Part shown: positions 53,496 to 60,730 of the stretch, in pieces | Position numbering within the stretch: the stretch's first letter is position 1 | How the letters are laid out: every line of letters begins with the position of its first letter | Source of the DNA: Nevskia sp035651715 | GTDB taxonomy: Bacteria; Pseudomonadota; Gammaproteobacteria; Nevskiales; Nevskiaceae | Assembly: GCA_035651715.1 (NCBI GenBank) | Contig: DASRFD010000047.1 | Coordinates: 77,310 to 141,309, forward strand | DNA: 64,000 bases | Direction: 5' to 3' | Program-made: the position numbers and the translations under genes | Notes under the pieces: generated by a model | Database searches by the model: none | What the model was told of the DNA's origin: nothing | What the model saw: the letters and a program-made list of their open reading frames with translations, nothing else

Positions 53496-54323
53496 TCAGT
53501 CGGTGGGCGCGGCTTCGAACACCGCGGTGAGGACGCCGAGCCGGCCTTCCAGCAGGTTGCGTCCGAGGTTGGTGGCGAGCTGGGCGAAGTCCGGCCCCAT
53601 CACCACGCCGAGGTTCGGCGGCGGCGGCGGGCCCGAGGCGCGCAGCTGCTCGATCCAGGCCCTGGCCGCCGCGGTGTCGTCCTGCCAGACGCGGGTGCGG
53701 AAGCCCGCCGCTTCCACCGCCGCGCGCGTCGCCGCGGCGTCCAGCAGGAAGCTCGTCGCCGCGGTGCGCGCCCACGGCACCGGGTAGTGCGGCTCGCCGC
53801 CCGCCAGCACCACGTCGAACGTCGCGAACGTCCCGCCCGGCTTCAGCACCCGCCGCAGCTCGCGGTACAGCCGCGCGCGGTCGGCGATGTTCATCGCCAC
53901 GTGCTGCAGCAGCGCCGCGTCGAACTCGCCGGCGCCGAACGGCAGCTGCAGCGCGCTGGCGGTCTCGAAGGTCACCTGCCCGCCCTGGCCGGTGCGGTGC
54001 GTCAGGTAGCGCGCGGCCTCGACGAAGGTCTCGCTGAGGTCGATGCCGGCCACGCGGCAGCCGGTGGCCGCGGCGAGGAAGCGCGCCGGGCCGCCGATGC
54101 CGGCGCCGGCGTCGAGCACCCGCATCCGCGCGTCGATGCCGGCCAGCCTGGCCAGTTCGGCGGTCGCGGCCAGGCCGCGGGTGTGGAACTGGTCCAGGGG
54201 CGCCAGCTGCTGCGGCGTCAGCCGCTGCTCCTCCGGCCCGAGCGCGGCGAGCGCGGCCTGCAGCCGCGCCGCCAGGCCGGTCGCGCGATAGTGGTCGCGC
54301 ACGCCATCCAGTGCATCGCTCAT
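53496..54323 (-). CDS. SAM-dependent methyltransferase
   Basis: A class I methyltransferase of 275 residues. SAM motif I is RVLDAGAGIGGPARFLA, motif II is VAGIDLSETFVEAARYL, and later FDAALLQHVAMNIADRARL and ELRRVLKPGGTFATFDVVL match ubiquinone/menaquinone-type and small-molecule methyltransferases. ATG 54323 has AAGGAG six bases upstream and is preferred. It is divergent from a LysR regulator that probably controls it. Confidence 0.88.
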   Translation of the reverse strand: MSDALDGVRDHYRATGLAARLQAALAALGPEEQRLTPQQLAPLDQFHTRGLAATAELARLAGIDARMRVLDAGAGIGGPARFLAAATGCRVAGIDLSETFVEAARYLTHRTGQGGQVTFETASALQLPFGAGEFDAALLQHVAMNIADRARLYRELRRVLKPGGTFATFDVVLAGGEPHYPVPWARTAATSFLLDAAATRAAVEAAGFRTRVWQDDTAAARAWIEQLRASGPPPPPNLGVVMGPDFAQLATNLGRNLLEGRLGVLTAVFEAAPTD

Positions 54324-54404
54324 GTCCCGCTCCTTGGTGCCTGACATGGCGGCTACCGTACGCCGCTGGCGCTGTTCGATAAAGCGGATTAATCTGAATG
54401 AACA

Positions 54405-55367
54405 GTGAAGAAAAACTACACAATCCCGCGCGGCACGCTCGACGGCGTCGAAGCCTTCGTCCGCGTCGCCGAGCGGCGCAGCTTCCGCGGCGCCGCGGCC
54501 GACCTGGGGGTGACGCCCTCGGCGGTGAGCCAGGCGGTGCGGGCGCTGGAAGCGCGCCTGGGCATCGCCCTGTTCATCCGCACCACGCGCAGCGTCGGCC
54601 TGACCGAGGCCGGCGAGCGCTTCCTCGAGCGGGCGCGCCCGGCGTTCCAGGAAATCGTCGCCGCCGGCGACGCCGCGCGCGACCTCGGCGCCAGGCCTTC
54701 CGGCCTGCTGCGCCTGGCGGTGCCGCGCGGCGCCGTGCCGCGCGTGCTGCGGCCGCTGCTCAGCTCGTTCTGCGCCGCCTATCCCGAGGTGACGGTCGAG
54801 GTCGCGGCCAGCGAGGAGCTGGTCGACCTGGCCCGGGAAGGCTTCGACGCCGGCGTGCGCATGGGCGAGTTCATCGCCGCCGACATGGTGGCGGTGCGGC
54901 TGACGCCGGCGTTCCGCTTCATCGTCGTCGGCAGCCCCGCCTATTTCGCCCGGCGCGGCCGTCCGCGCGCGCCGGCCGACCTCGCCGCCCACGCCTGCGT
55001 GCGGCTGCGCCGCTCCAACGGCGCGGTCGGCAGCTGGCGCCTGCAGGACCGCGGCCGCCCGGTCGACCTGGCGGTGTCGGGCCCCCTGATCGTCAGCGAC
55101 TTTCCCACCATGCTGGACCTGGCGCTCGACGGCGTGGCCCTGGCGCAGGTGCCGGAGCCGATCGCGCACGAGCACCTGGCGTCGGGACGGCTCGAGGAGG
55201 CGCTGGCGCGGCACGCCTCGTCCACGGCGGGCGTGTTCCTGTACTTCCCGCACCGGCGGCAGGTGCTGCCCAAGCTGCGCGCCTTCATCGACCACGTGCG
55301 GGCGGCGACGGCACCGCCGCCGCCGGAGCGGAAAGGGACGGCCACGCGGAAGCCGCGGGCGCGGTAG
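54405..55367 (+). CDS. LysR family transcriptional regulator
   Basis: A 320-residue LysR regulator with an N-terminal winged helix-turn-helix (FRGAAADLGVTPSAVSQAV, then RALEARLGIALFIRTTRSVG) and a LysR-substrate domain. The start is GTG 54405. The 81-bp gap with the divergent methyltransferase gene contains the inverted repeat CTGTTC (54372-54377) / GAACAG (54400-54405) and an ATTAAT motif. These are possible regulator-binding elements. The effector is unknown. Confidence 0.9.
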   Translation: MKKNYTIPRGTLDGVEAFVRVAERRSFRGAAADLGVTPSAVSQAVRALEARLGIALFIRTTRSVGLTEAGERFLERARPAFQEIVAAGDAARDLGARPSGLLRLAVPRGAVPRVLRPLLSSFCAAYPEVTVEVAASEELVDLAREGFDAGVRMGEFIAADMVAVRLTPAFRFIVVGSPAYFARRGRPRAPADLAAHACVRLRRSNGAVGSWRLQDRGRPVDLAVSGPLIVSDFPTMLDLALDGVALAQVPEPIAHEHLASGRLEEALARHASSTAGVFLYFPHRRQVLPKLRAFIDHVRAATAPPPPERKGTATRKPRAR

Positions 55368-55428
55368 CGCGCCGCGCCGTCAGGTCCCGCCGGTGCCGCG
55401 CCGGCGGCGGCGCACGCGGAGCGGATGC

Positions 55429-56088
55429 CTAAGCCGCCGCCTTCTCCGCCTGCATCTTCGCCACGATCTCCCGCACCTTGTCCTCCAGCACGTCCTCCGT
55501 CACCGGCTTGGGCGCGCTGGCCTTGGCCTGGTCCTCGTCGTTGAACCAGCCCTTCACCGTCGACGAGATCTCCGCGCGCAGGCCGTCGGCCGAGTCCTTG
55601 ATCGCCTTGGTGGTCTGGGCGCTGAGCGAGTCCATCAGCTCCTTCTTGCCGTTGTCGTAGATGCTCAGGATGTCCTTCTTGCTCTGCTCCCACTGGTTGA
55701 GCAGCTCCTTCTTGCCGTCGTCCCAGGCCTTCTGGCCGATCTGCTTGACCGTGTCGGGGAAGTTGGTGACGGTCCGGGTGAAGTCGTCCATCTGCCCGCC
55801 GAGCTTGCTCAGCAGGCCGGCGCTGTCGTCGGCCTTCTTCTGCGCCGCGGCGATGTCGGCGTTCTGCTTGGCGATCTGCGCCACCAGGTCGTCGAGGCGC
55901 TGCTTGTCGGCGGCGGCGCTGGCTTCGGAGGCCTGCTGCTCGGCGGCGGCCTGCAGCTTTTCCAGGCCGCTCTTCACCTCGGTGATGTCGTTGTGCAGCA
56001 CGTCGATCGTGCCCTGGAACTCGCTGAGCTTGTCGTTGATCTCGGAGATCTTGTCGCTGAGCTGGGAAAACACCTCGTCCGCTTCCAT
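55429..56088 (-). CDS. Coiled-coil hypothetical protein
   Basis: A 219-residue acidic and lysine-rich helical protein with no signal peptide or membrane segment. It has a coiled coil over about residues 5-105. It then has a central stretch in which similar units recur (KKELLNQWEQSKKDIL, then GKKELMDSLSAQTTKA). ATG 56088 follows AAAGGGGG. The amphipathic repeats resemble phasin- or lipid-droplet-type proteins in general character, but I see no specific family match. The presence of a WS/DGAT gene in the window is the only reason to consider that role. Confidence 0.6.
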   Translation of the reverse strand: MEADEVFSQLSDKISEINDKLSEFQGTIDVLHNDITEVKSGLEKLQAAAEQQASEASAAADKQRLDDLVAQIAKQNADIAAAQKKADDSAGLLSKLGGQMDDFTRTVTNFPDTVKQIGQKAWDDGKKELLNQWEQSKKDILSIYDNGKKELMDSLSAQTTKAIKDSADGLRAEISSTVKGWFNDEDQAKASAPKPVTEDVLEDKVREIVAKMQAEKAAA

Positions 56089-56176
56089 GACGCCCCCTTT
56101 CCGTGGATATGGCCCGCGGCGACAGCCTAGCCGCAGGTTGGTGCCGGGATGTGTGAAACAGTACCGGGCAGGCTTG

Positions 56177-56226
56177 GTAAACCCCGTGTAAATCCCCGCC
56201 GCCGCGGCCCGGACCTGCCTTAGCGT
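56177..56226 (+). promoter_or_regulatory. CpxR-like box and promoter, distal site
   Basis: GTAAA (56177-56181) and GTAAA (56188-56192), N6 between, 11-bp period. TAGCGT (56221-56226) begins 33 bp after the second half-site start. The GCCTTAGCGTG at 56217-56227 repeats that at 32434-32444 exactly, at the same distance, which is unlikely to be chance in unrelated intergenic DNA. It is read toward the small gene at 56256. Confidence 0.75.
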
Positions 56227-56255
56227 GGGCACAGGTTGTGACTCGAGGAGGGCTT

Positions 56256-56738
56256 ATGCACAAGACGATTGCGGCGGGGCTGCTGGGCGCGGTGTGCTTG
56301 TCCTGGTCGGCGTGCGGCGCCGCCGCGGCGCAGGAGACGGCGCCGCCGCAGGCGCCGGCACCGGAGCTGCTGGCCGGCCCGGATGGACCGCCGCCGCCGG
56401 GCGCGCCGGGCGGCGACCGCAGGTTCCTGATGCTGCAGGGCCCGGGCGCCGGCGGCCCGCCCCGGGAAGTGATCCACACGCTGCTCGAGATCGAGCGCCT
56501 GTACCGCGAGCAGGGCCGCAGCAAGGAGGTGGTGGCGCTGTACCAGGACGTGCTGGCGCGGACCCGCGACCCGATGGTGCGGCACTTCGCCTACGACGCC
56601 ATCGTGCGCAGCCAGCTGCAGCCGGCGGACACCGACAAGGCGCTGGCGACCCTCAAGCAGAGCCTGGAGGAGAGCCTGCAGCGGCTCAACCAGATGCCGC
56701 CGCCGGGGCCGGGACGGAACGACAAGGCGGCGCCCTGA
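56256..56738 (+). CDS. Small exported protein under the CpxR-like promoter
   Basis: A 160-residue exported protein with signal peptide (TIAAGLLGAVCLSWSACG, followed by a run of Ala). Either a non-standard lipobox (SAC) or signal peptidase I cleavage after the Ala run is possible. A Pro/Gly-rich region follows, then a helical domain with HTLLEIERLYREQGRSKEVV and LATLKQSLEESLQRLNQM. ATG 56256 has GAGGAGG nearby and agrees with the predicted transcription start near 56233. I recognise no named family. Promoter architecture links it to the regulon 13 kb away. Confidence 0.75.
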   Translation: MHKTIAAGLLGAVCLSWSACGAAAAQETAPPQAPAPELLAGPDGPPPPGAPGGDRRFLMLQGPGAGGPPREVIHTLLEIERLYREQGRSKEVVALYQDVLARTRDPMVRHFAYDAIVRSQLQPADTDKALATLKQSLEESLQRLNQMPPPGPGRNDKAAP

Positions 56739-56779
56739 GCGCGCCGCACCGCTGTTCCCCACCGGAGGAGCGGCCGGCT

Positions 56780-57640
56780 TCAGGCTTCCTGCCGCACTTT
56801 CCCCGGCGCGAAGCCCTGCACCCGCTTGAAGGCGCGGCGGAACGCCGCCTCGGTCTGGTAGCCGAGGCGCTCGGCGATGCGCGCCACGCTCTGCGCCGGG
56901 TCGCGCAGCAGGCGCAGCGCCTCGGCCATGCGCCACTCGGTGAGGTATTGCATCGGCGCCATGCCCAGCACCTCGGCGAAGTGCTCGCAGAAGGCGGTGC
57001 GCGACAGGTGCGCCACCCCGGCCAGCTCGGCCAGGCTCCAGTCGCGGCCCGGGTCTTCGTGCATCGCCAGCAGCGCGCGGGTCAGGCGCGGGTCGTTGAG
57101 CGCGGCGAGCAGGCCCTGCCGCGCCGGCTCCCGCAGCACGTGGCTGCGGATGGCCAGGGTCAGCAGCGAGTCGGACAGCTTGTTCAGCATCACCTGGTTG
57201 CCGAACACCGCATTGTGCGACTCCTCCGCCAGCAGGCGGCCGAGGCTGCGCAGGCTGCCGCCGTCGTCGCGCACCACGAACCAGTCGGGCAGGGCTTCGA
57301 GCAGGGGATTGCGGCGGCCGCCGCTGGAGGTGAACTCGCCGCACAGCATGCCGGTGTCGGGCGGCAGCTCCGGGCCGCTGCGCATCACCTGGCACAGGGT
57401 GTGGGCGGCGCCGCGCGGGAAGACGATCAGGTCGCCGCTGTGCAGGACCACCGGCTCGGGCAGGTAGCGGGCTTCGACGCGGCAGCTGCCGGCGCTGACC
57501 AGGTGGAAGATGCCGCGGTCGACCTGCGGCTCGCGGTCGATCCACTCGCCGCAATAGACCACGTTGTCGGTGATGCGCGCGGCGATCTGGTGGGTGCCCA
57601 GGATCGAGGCGAAGACCTTCTCGGCGGCTTGGTCGAGCAT
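56780..57640 (-). CDS. AraC family regulator with cupin sensor
   Basis: The 286-residue regulator has an N-terminal cupin-type domain (FHLVSAGSCRVEARYL; SGDLIVFPRGAAHTL). The C-terminal AraC domain has two helix-turn-helix motifs (LAELAGVAHLSRTAFCEHF and IAERLGYQTEAAFRRAFKRV). These cupin_6-type regulators often govern a divergent oxidoreductase gene, but none is adjacent here. Start ATG 57640. Confidence 0.9.
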   Translation of the reverse strand: MLDQAAEKVFASILGTHQIAARITDNVVYCGEWIDREPQVDRGIFHLVSAGSCRVEARYLPEPVVLHSGDLIVFPRGAAHTLCQVMRSGPELPPDTGMLCGEFTSSGGRRNPLLEALPDWFVVRDDGGSLRSLGRLLAEESHNAVFGNQVMLNKLSDSLLTLAIRSHVLREPARQGLLAALNDPRLTRALLAMHEDPGRDWSLAELAGVAHLSRTAFCEHFAEVLGMAPMQYLTEWRMAEALRLLRDPAQSVARIAERLGYQTEAAFRRAFKRVQGFAPGKVRQEA

Positions 57641-57653
57641 GGCGGTAATTTAA

Positions 57654-57935
57654 GGAACCTCTGAACAAGTCCACGCCCTGCCGCGGCTTGCCCTTTGACG
57701 CAGGGCAAGGCACGGGGAGCGTGGCGTACTGAAGGTCCGCGAGCGGCGAGCAACGCCGCATGGATGCCAATCCGGGGGCAACCCTGCGGGAAGGGGTCTA
57801 TTTTGGCGCATTGCCACGTTGCTCCCTCCTTGTATACACCCAGTACGCCGCGTCGGTCGCGCCCTGCACTGCGCCAAAACTACAGACCACCGGCTTGTTG
57901 CCGTGACGGCGGCGCGCCCGGAAAGGGCCGGCCGC
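57654..57935. other. Structured non-coding region (possible repeat element)
   Basis: No convincing gene. CTTGCCCT (57687-57694) and AGGGCAAG (57702-57709) form an 8-bp hairpin. A larger inverted repeat follows: TTTTGGCGCA (57801-57810) and TGCGCCAAAA (57870-57879), extended on the outside by GGTCT (57795-57799) and AGACC (57884-57888). A GTATAC palindrome lies inside. Base usage is less GC-skewed than neighbouring genes. It may be a dispersed repeat, a small RNA or an IS remnant. Confidence 0.45.
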
Positions 57936-58463
57936 TCACCACACCAGGTCGTCCGGCACCACGTAATCCTTGTAGGGATCGTTGTCGTCCGGCTTCTGCT
58001 CGGCGGCGGGCGGCGGCATGACGCTGCGCTCGTCGCGCTCGCGGATGCGGGCGGCCGTCTCGGCGGGGACCACTTCGTAGCGGCCTTCGTTGCGCACGAC
58101 ATACAGCTCGCCGGCGCCGAGGCGGCGGCGCATCTCCGGGTTGACCGGGATGCGGCGGATGTTGCGGCCGTCGAGGAAATTGTAGAGGTCGTCGCCTTCC
58201 ACTTTAGGCAGCTTGTTCTGCTCCACCAGCTGCCGGATCTCGGCGCGCCGGGCCTTCTGCGCGGCCTTTTCCTGCAGCTGGCGGTTGCGTTCCTGGTCCT
58301 GGCGGCGCTTTTGCGCCTGGGCGGCGGATTCCGCCGGCGGCGGCGCGGCCTTCTTCTTCGGCTCCTGCTTGCGCTGCTGGTGCTGCTGCTTGCCGGCTTC
58401 CTGCGCCTGCTTCTTGGTGATCAGGCCGGCCTCAAGCAGCTGGTCGCGCAACGATAGGCTCAT
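57936..58463 (-). CDS. DUF2058-type conserved protein
   Basis: The 175-residue product starts MSLSLRDQLLEAGLITKKQA and continues with a long Lys/Gln/Glu/Arg-rich helix (residues about 20-80). It then has LVEQNKLPKVEGDDLYNFLDGRNIRRIPV and a C-terminal region with GELYVVRNEGRYEVVPAE, the pattern of DUF2058 proteins (YaiL-like nucleoprotein-associated). ATG 58463 fits the family N-terminus; an upstream in-frame start is a less likely extension. Function unknown, possibly nucleic-acid associated. Confidence 0.85.
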   Translation of the reverse strand: MSLSLRDQLLEAGLITKKQAQEAGKQQHQQRKQEPKKKAAPPPAESAAQAQKRRQDQERNRQLQEKAAQKARRAEIRQLVEQNKLPKVEGDDLYNFLDGRNIRRIPVNPEMRRRLGAGELYVVRNEGRYEVVPAETAARIRERDERSVMPPPAAEQKPDDNDPYKDYVVPDDLVW

Positions 58464-58577
58464 AAAGCGTCTCTGGATCGGATACGGGGGATGGATTCCG
58501 GCCGCAAAAAGCAAGCCTGCCGGCGCCGGAATCGCCATGAGATGATACACCCCGGACCCCGCTTTTCACCGCCTCCC

Positions 58578-59117
58578 ATGCGCCTACTCGCCATCTGCGG
58601 CAGCCTGCGGGCCGCCTCGTCCAACCGTTCGGCCCTGGAGGCGGTGCGGCTGCTGGCGCCGGCCGGGGTGGAGGTGCTGCCCTGGCACGGCCTGGGCGGC
58701 CTGCCGCACTTCAACCCGGACCTGGACACCGAGCAGGCCCCGGCCACCCCGCCGGCGGTGGCGGCGCTGCGGCGCCTGGTGGGGGAGTGCGACGGCCTGC
58801 TCATTTCCAGCCCCGAATACGCCCACGACGTGGCCGGCTCGCTGAAGAACGCGCTGGACTGGCTGGTGAGCTGCTCCGAGTTCCCCGGCAAGCCGGTGGC
58901 GCTGATCAACACCTCGCCCCGCGCCACCCATGCCCAGGCGGCGCTGGCCGAGACCCTGCGCACCATGTCGGCGCGGCTGGTCGAGGCGGCCTTCGTCACC
59001 CTGCCGCTGTCCGGCCGCACCCTCGACGGCGCCGGCATCGCCGCCGATCCCGAGTTCGCTCGGCCGCTGGCGGCGGGGCTGCAGGCGCTGGTGCGCGAGG
59101 TCCGCGCCGGCGCCTGA
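58578..59117 (+). CDS. NADPH-dependent FMN reductase
   Basis: A flavodoxin-like FMN reductase of 179 residues. The start is RLLAICGSLRAASSNRSAL, with the GSLRxxSxN phosphate-binding motif. GLLISSPEYAHDVAGSLKNALDWL is the expected SPEY region (split here: SPEYAHDVAGSLKNAL). ATG 58578 is chosen because homology begins there; the frame stays open upstream. It is divergent from the DUF2058 gene. The likely role is quinone, azo or chromate reduction; substrate unknown. Confidence 0.88.
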   Translation: MRLLAICGSLRAASSNRSALEAVRLLAPAGVEVLPWHGLGGLPHFNPDLDTEQAPATPPAVAALRRLVGECDGLLISSPEYAHDVAGSLKNALDWLVSCSEFPGKPVALINTSPRATHAQAALAETLRTMSARLVEAAFVTLPLSGRTLDGAGIAADPEFARPLAAGLQALVREVRAGA

Positions 59118-59129
59118 GCGCAGGCTCTG

Positions 59130-59159
59130 CCGCCGCGGCGGGGAGGATTGCCGCGGCGG
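59130..59159 (+). terminator. Strong hairpin after the FMN reductase
   Basis: CCGCCGCGGC (59130-59139) and GCCGCGGCGG (59150-59159) form a perfect 10-bp stem with a 10-base loop, 12 bases after the FMN reductase stop. It is followed by AATAAT rather than a T-tract, so efficient intrinsic termination is doubtful. Confidence 0.45.
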
Positions 59160-59211
59160 AATAATCCCGGTTGCGTGCTGGTCTGTGTCAGTTGTGTGAC
59201 GGCCGCCGGCG

Positions 59212-59240
59212 CCGCCGCGCGGATTTTTTCCGCGCGGCGG
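59212..59240 (+). promoter_or_regulatory. Perfect 11-bp hairpin in the porin upstream region
   Basis: CCGCCGCGCGG (59212-59222) and CCGCGCGGCGG (59230-59240) pair perfectly around a loop of ATTTTTT. It is a second hairpin within 60 bp of the first and 140 bp upstream of the porin start. It could be a terminator for the preceding gene or a structure in the porin leader. Confidence 0.45.
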
Positions 59241-59379
59241 GAATAGCCGCGCCTGCGCGCCGGTCCTGGATGGAGACGCATCGTGTGGTACCGAACGGTA
59301 CCGCATGGGGGAGGCTTTTGCCCGGCGCCGGGCGCAAGCGCGATGCCTCGCGTCGTCCATCCACCACCGGGAGCCAGAT

Positions 59380-60669
59380 GTGAACCGATTGAAGATCCGC
59401 GGCATCGCCACGATGCTGCTCGCCGCCGCCTGGGCGGCGCAGGCCGACACCACCAGCACCACCGGCGGCATCGTGGTGCGCTCCGAGGACGGCCAGTTCG
59501 ACGCCGCCATCGGCGGACGCATCCATTTCGACTTCAACGACCTCTATCCCGACAAGGGCAGCCGCTTCGACAGCGGCGCGGTCGACAACACCGGCGGCTT
59601 TTTCTTCCGCCGCCTCTACCTGACCCTGGGCGGCGACCTCTACGGCTGGCGCTACTACGTCGAGGAGGACCTGGCCAATACCGGCAGCCCGGCGGCCGGC
59701 CTGCAGGACGCCTGGATCGGCCATCGCCTGCTCGGCGGCCTGCTGTTCATCGGCCAGCACAAGCCCTGGCGCAGCTTCGACGAGATCACCAGCAACAACG
59801 AGATCCTGTTCCTGGAGCGCGACGTGATATCCGCCAACGGCATCTTCGGCGGCCGCGACTACCAAGACGGCGTGTTCTACAAGTACCAGCGCAAGGGGCT
59901 GCTGCACGGCGCCGACAATTTCTTCGGCGGCTGGTCGGTGTATTCGCTGGCCAAGGGCGGCCAGCCCTCGACCCAGGGCCTCGGCTACAACGCGCGCCTG
60001 GCCTATGCGCCGCTGTTGCGCGACCGCGCCTGGCTGCACCTGGGCGGCAGCTGGTCCAGCGACCATGCCGACAACGGCAACAAGCTCAGCGCCGGCTACA
60101 CCACCTACTACGCGCGCCAGGGCGCGGCGCAGACGGTGGCCGCCTTCACCGGCACCGCGCTCGGCGCCAACCCGCACGCCGACACCTGGACCGGCGAGCT
60201 TGCCGGCGCGCTCGGGCCGCTGTATCTCAACGGCGAGTTCGCCGAGGCGCGCTTCAGCCAGCCCGGCCAGTCCGGCCAGACGGTGGACGCCTACGCGCTG
60301 CAGGCCAGCTGGTACCTCACCGGCGAGAGCAAGCCCTATCGCGCCGAGGACGCGGCGATCCGCGCGGCGCGGCCGCTGCACTCCTACGGCGCGCTGGAGC
60401 TGGCGCTGCGCTACGACCACGAGCGCAACCGCGACCTGCCGGCCGGCAACGCCAAGGTCTGCGCGCCCAGCGCGCCCGCCGGCTTCACGCCGCCGGCCGG
60501 CGGCGCCATCGACCGCTGCTCGCTCAGCTCGATGGCGGTGGGCGTCAACTGGTACCTCAACCCGGCGGTGCGCCTGATGCTCGACTACACGCGTGGCGAG
60601 GTCGACCTGGGCAGCGCCGGCAAGGACCAGCCGCGGGCGCTGTCGGGACGGGTGCAGCTGGTGTTCTAG
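59380..60669 (+). CDS. OprP/OprO-type phosphate/polyphosphate porin
   Basis: An outer-membrane porin of 429 residues. A signal peptide (MLLAAAWAAQA) is followed by family-typical sequence: GRIHFDFNDLYPDKGSRFDS, FFFRRLYLTLGGDLYGWRYY, LLFIGQHKPWRSFDEITS and an ending LSGRVQLVF with a terminal Phe. Phosphate-selective porins have this design, but several related ones carry other anions. GTG 59380, with GGGAG upstream, is preferred; other starts give no good signal peptide. No clear Pho box is seen upstream. Confidence 0.87.
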   Translation: MNRLKIRGIATMLLAAAWAAQADTTSTTGGIVVRSEDGQFDAAIGGRIHFDFNDLYPDKGSRFDSGAVDNTGGFFFRRLYLTLGGDLYGWRYYVEEDLANTGSPAAGLQDAWIGHRLLGGLLFIGQHKPWRSFDEITSNNEILFLERDVISANGIFGGRDYQDGVFYKYQRKGLLHGADNFFGGWSVYSLAKGGQPSTQGLGYNARLAYAPLLRDRAWLHLGGSWSSDHADNGNKLSAGYTTYYARQGAAQTVAAFTGTALGANPHADTWTGELAGALGPLYLNGEFAEARFSQPGQSGQTVDAYALQASWYLTGESKPYRAEDAAIRAARPLHSYGALELALRYDHERNRDLPAGNAKVCAPSAPAGFTPPAGGAIDRCSLSSMAVGVNWYLNPAVRLMLDYTRGEVDLGSAGKDQPRALSGRVQLVF

Positions 60670-60705
60670 GCCGGCCCCTCGGGGCCGCGGGTCCGGCGGG
60701 ACCGG

Positions 60706-60730
60706 CCTGAGCCGCCTGCGGCGGCTCAGG
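60706..60730. terminator. Bidirectional hairpin overlapping the GGDEF-EAL stop
   Basis: CCTGAGCCGCC (60706-60716) and GGCGGCTCAGG (60720-60730) form a perfect 11-bp stem with a 3-base loop between convergent genes. It includes the stop codon of the - strand gene. A smaller hairpin, CGGCCCC/GGGGCCG, lies at 60672-60687. Neither has a T-tract, but the position is right for a bidirectional terminator. Confidence 0.5.

Noticed and set aside
59180..59210. Possible Pho box upstream of the OprP-type porin (TGTCA and TGTGA motifs)
   Set aside because: The two motifs are 9 bp apart rather than 11 and flanking bases do not match the PhoB consensus.
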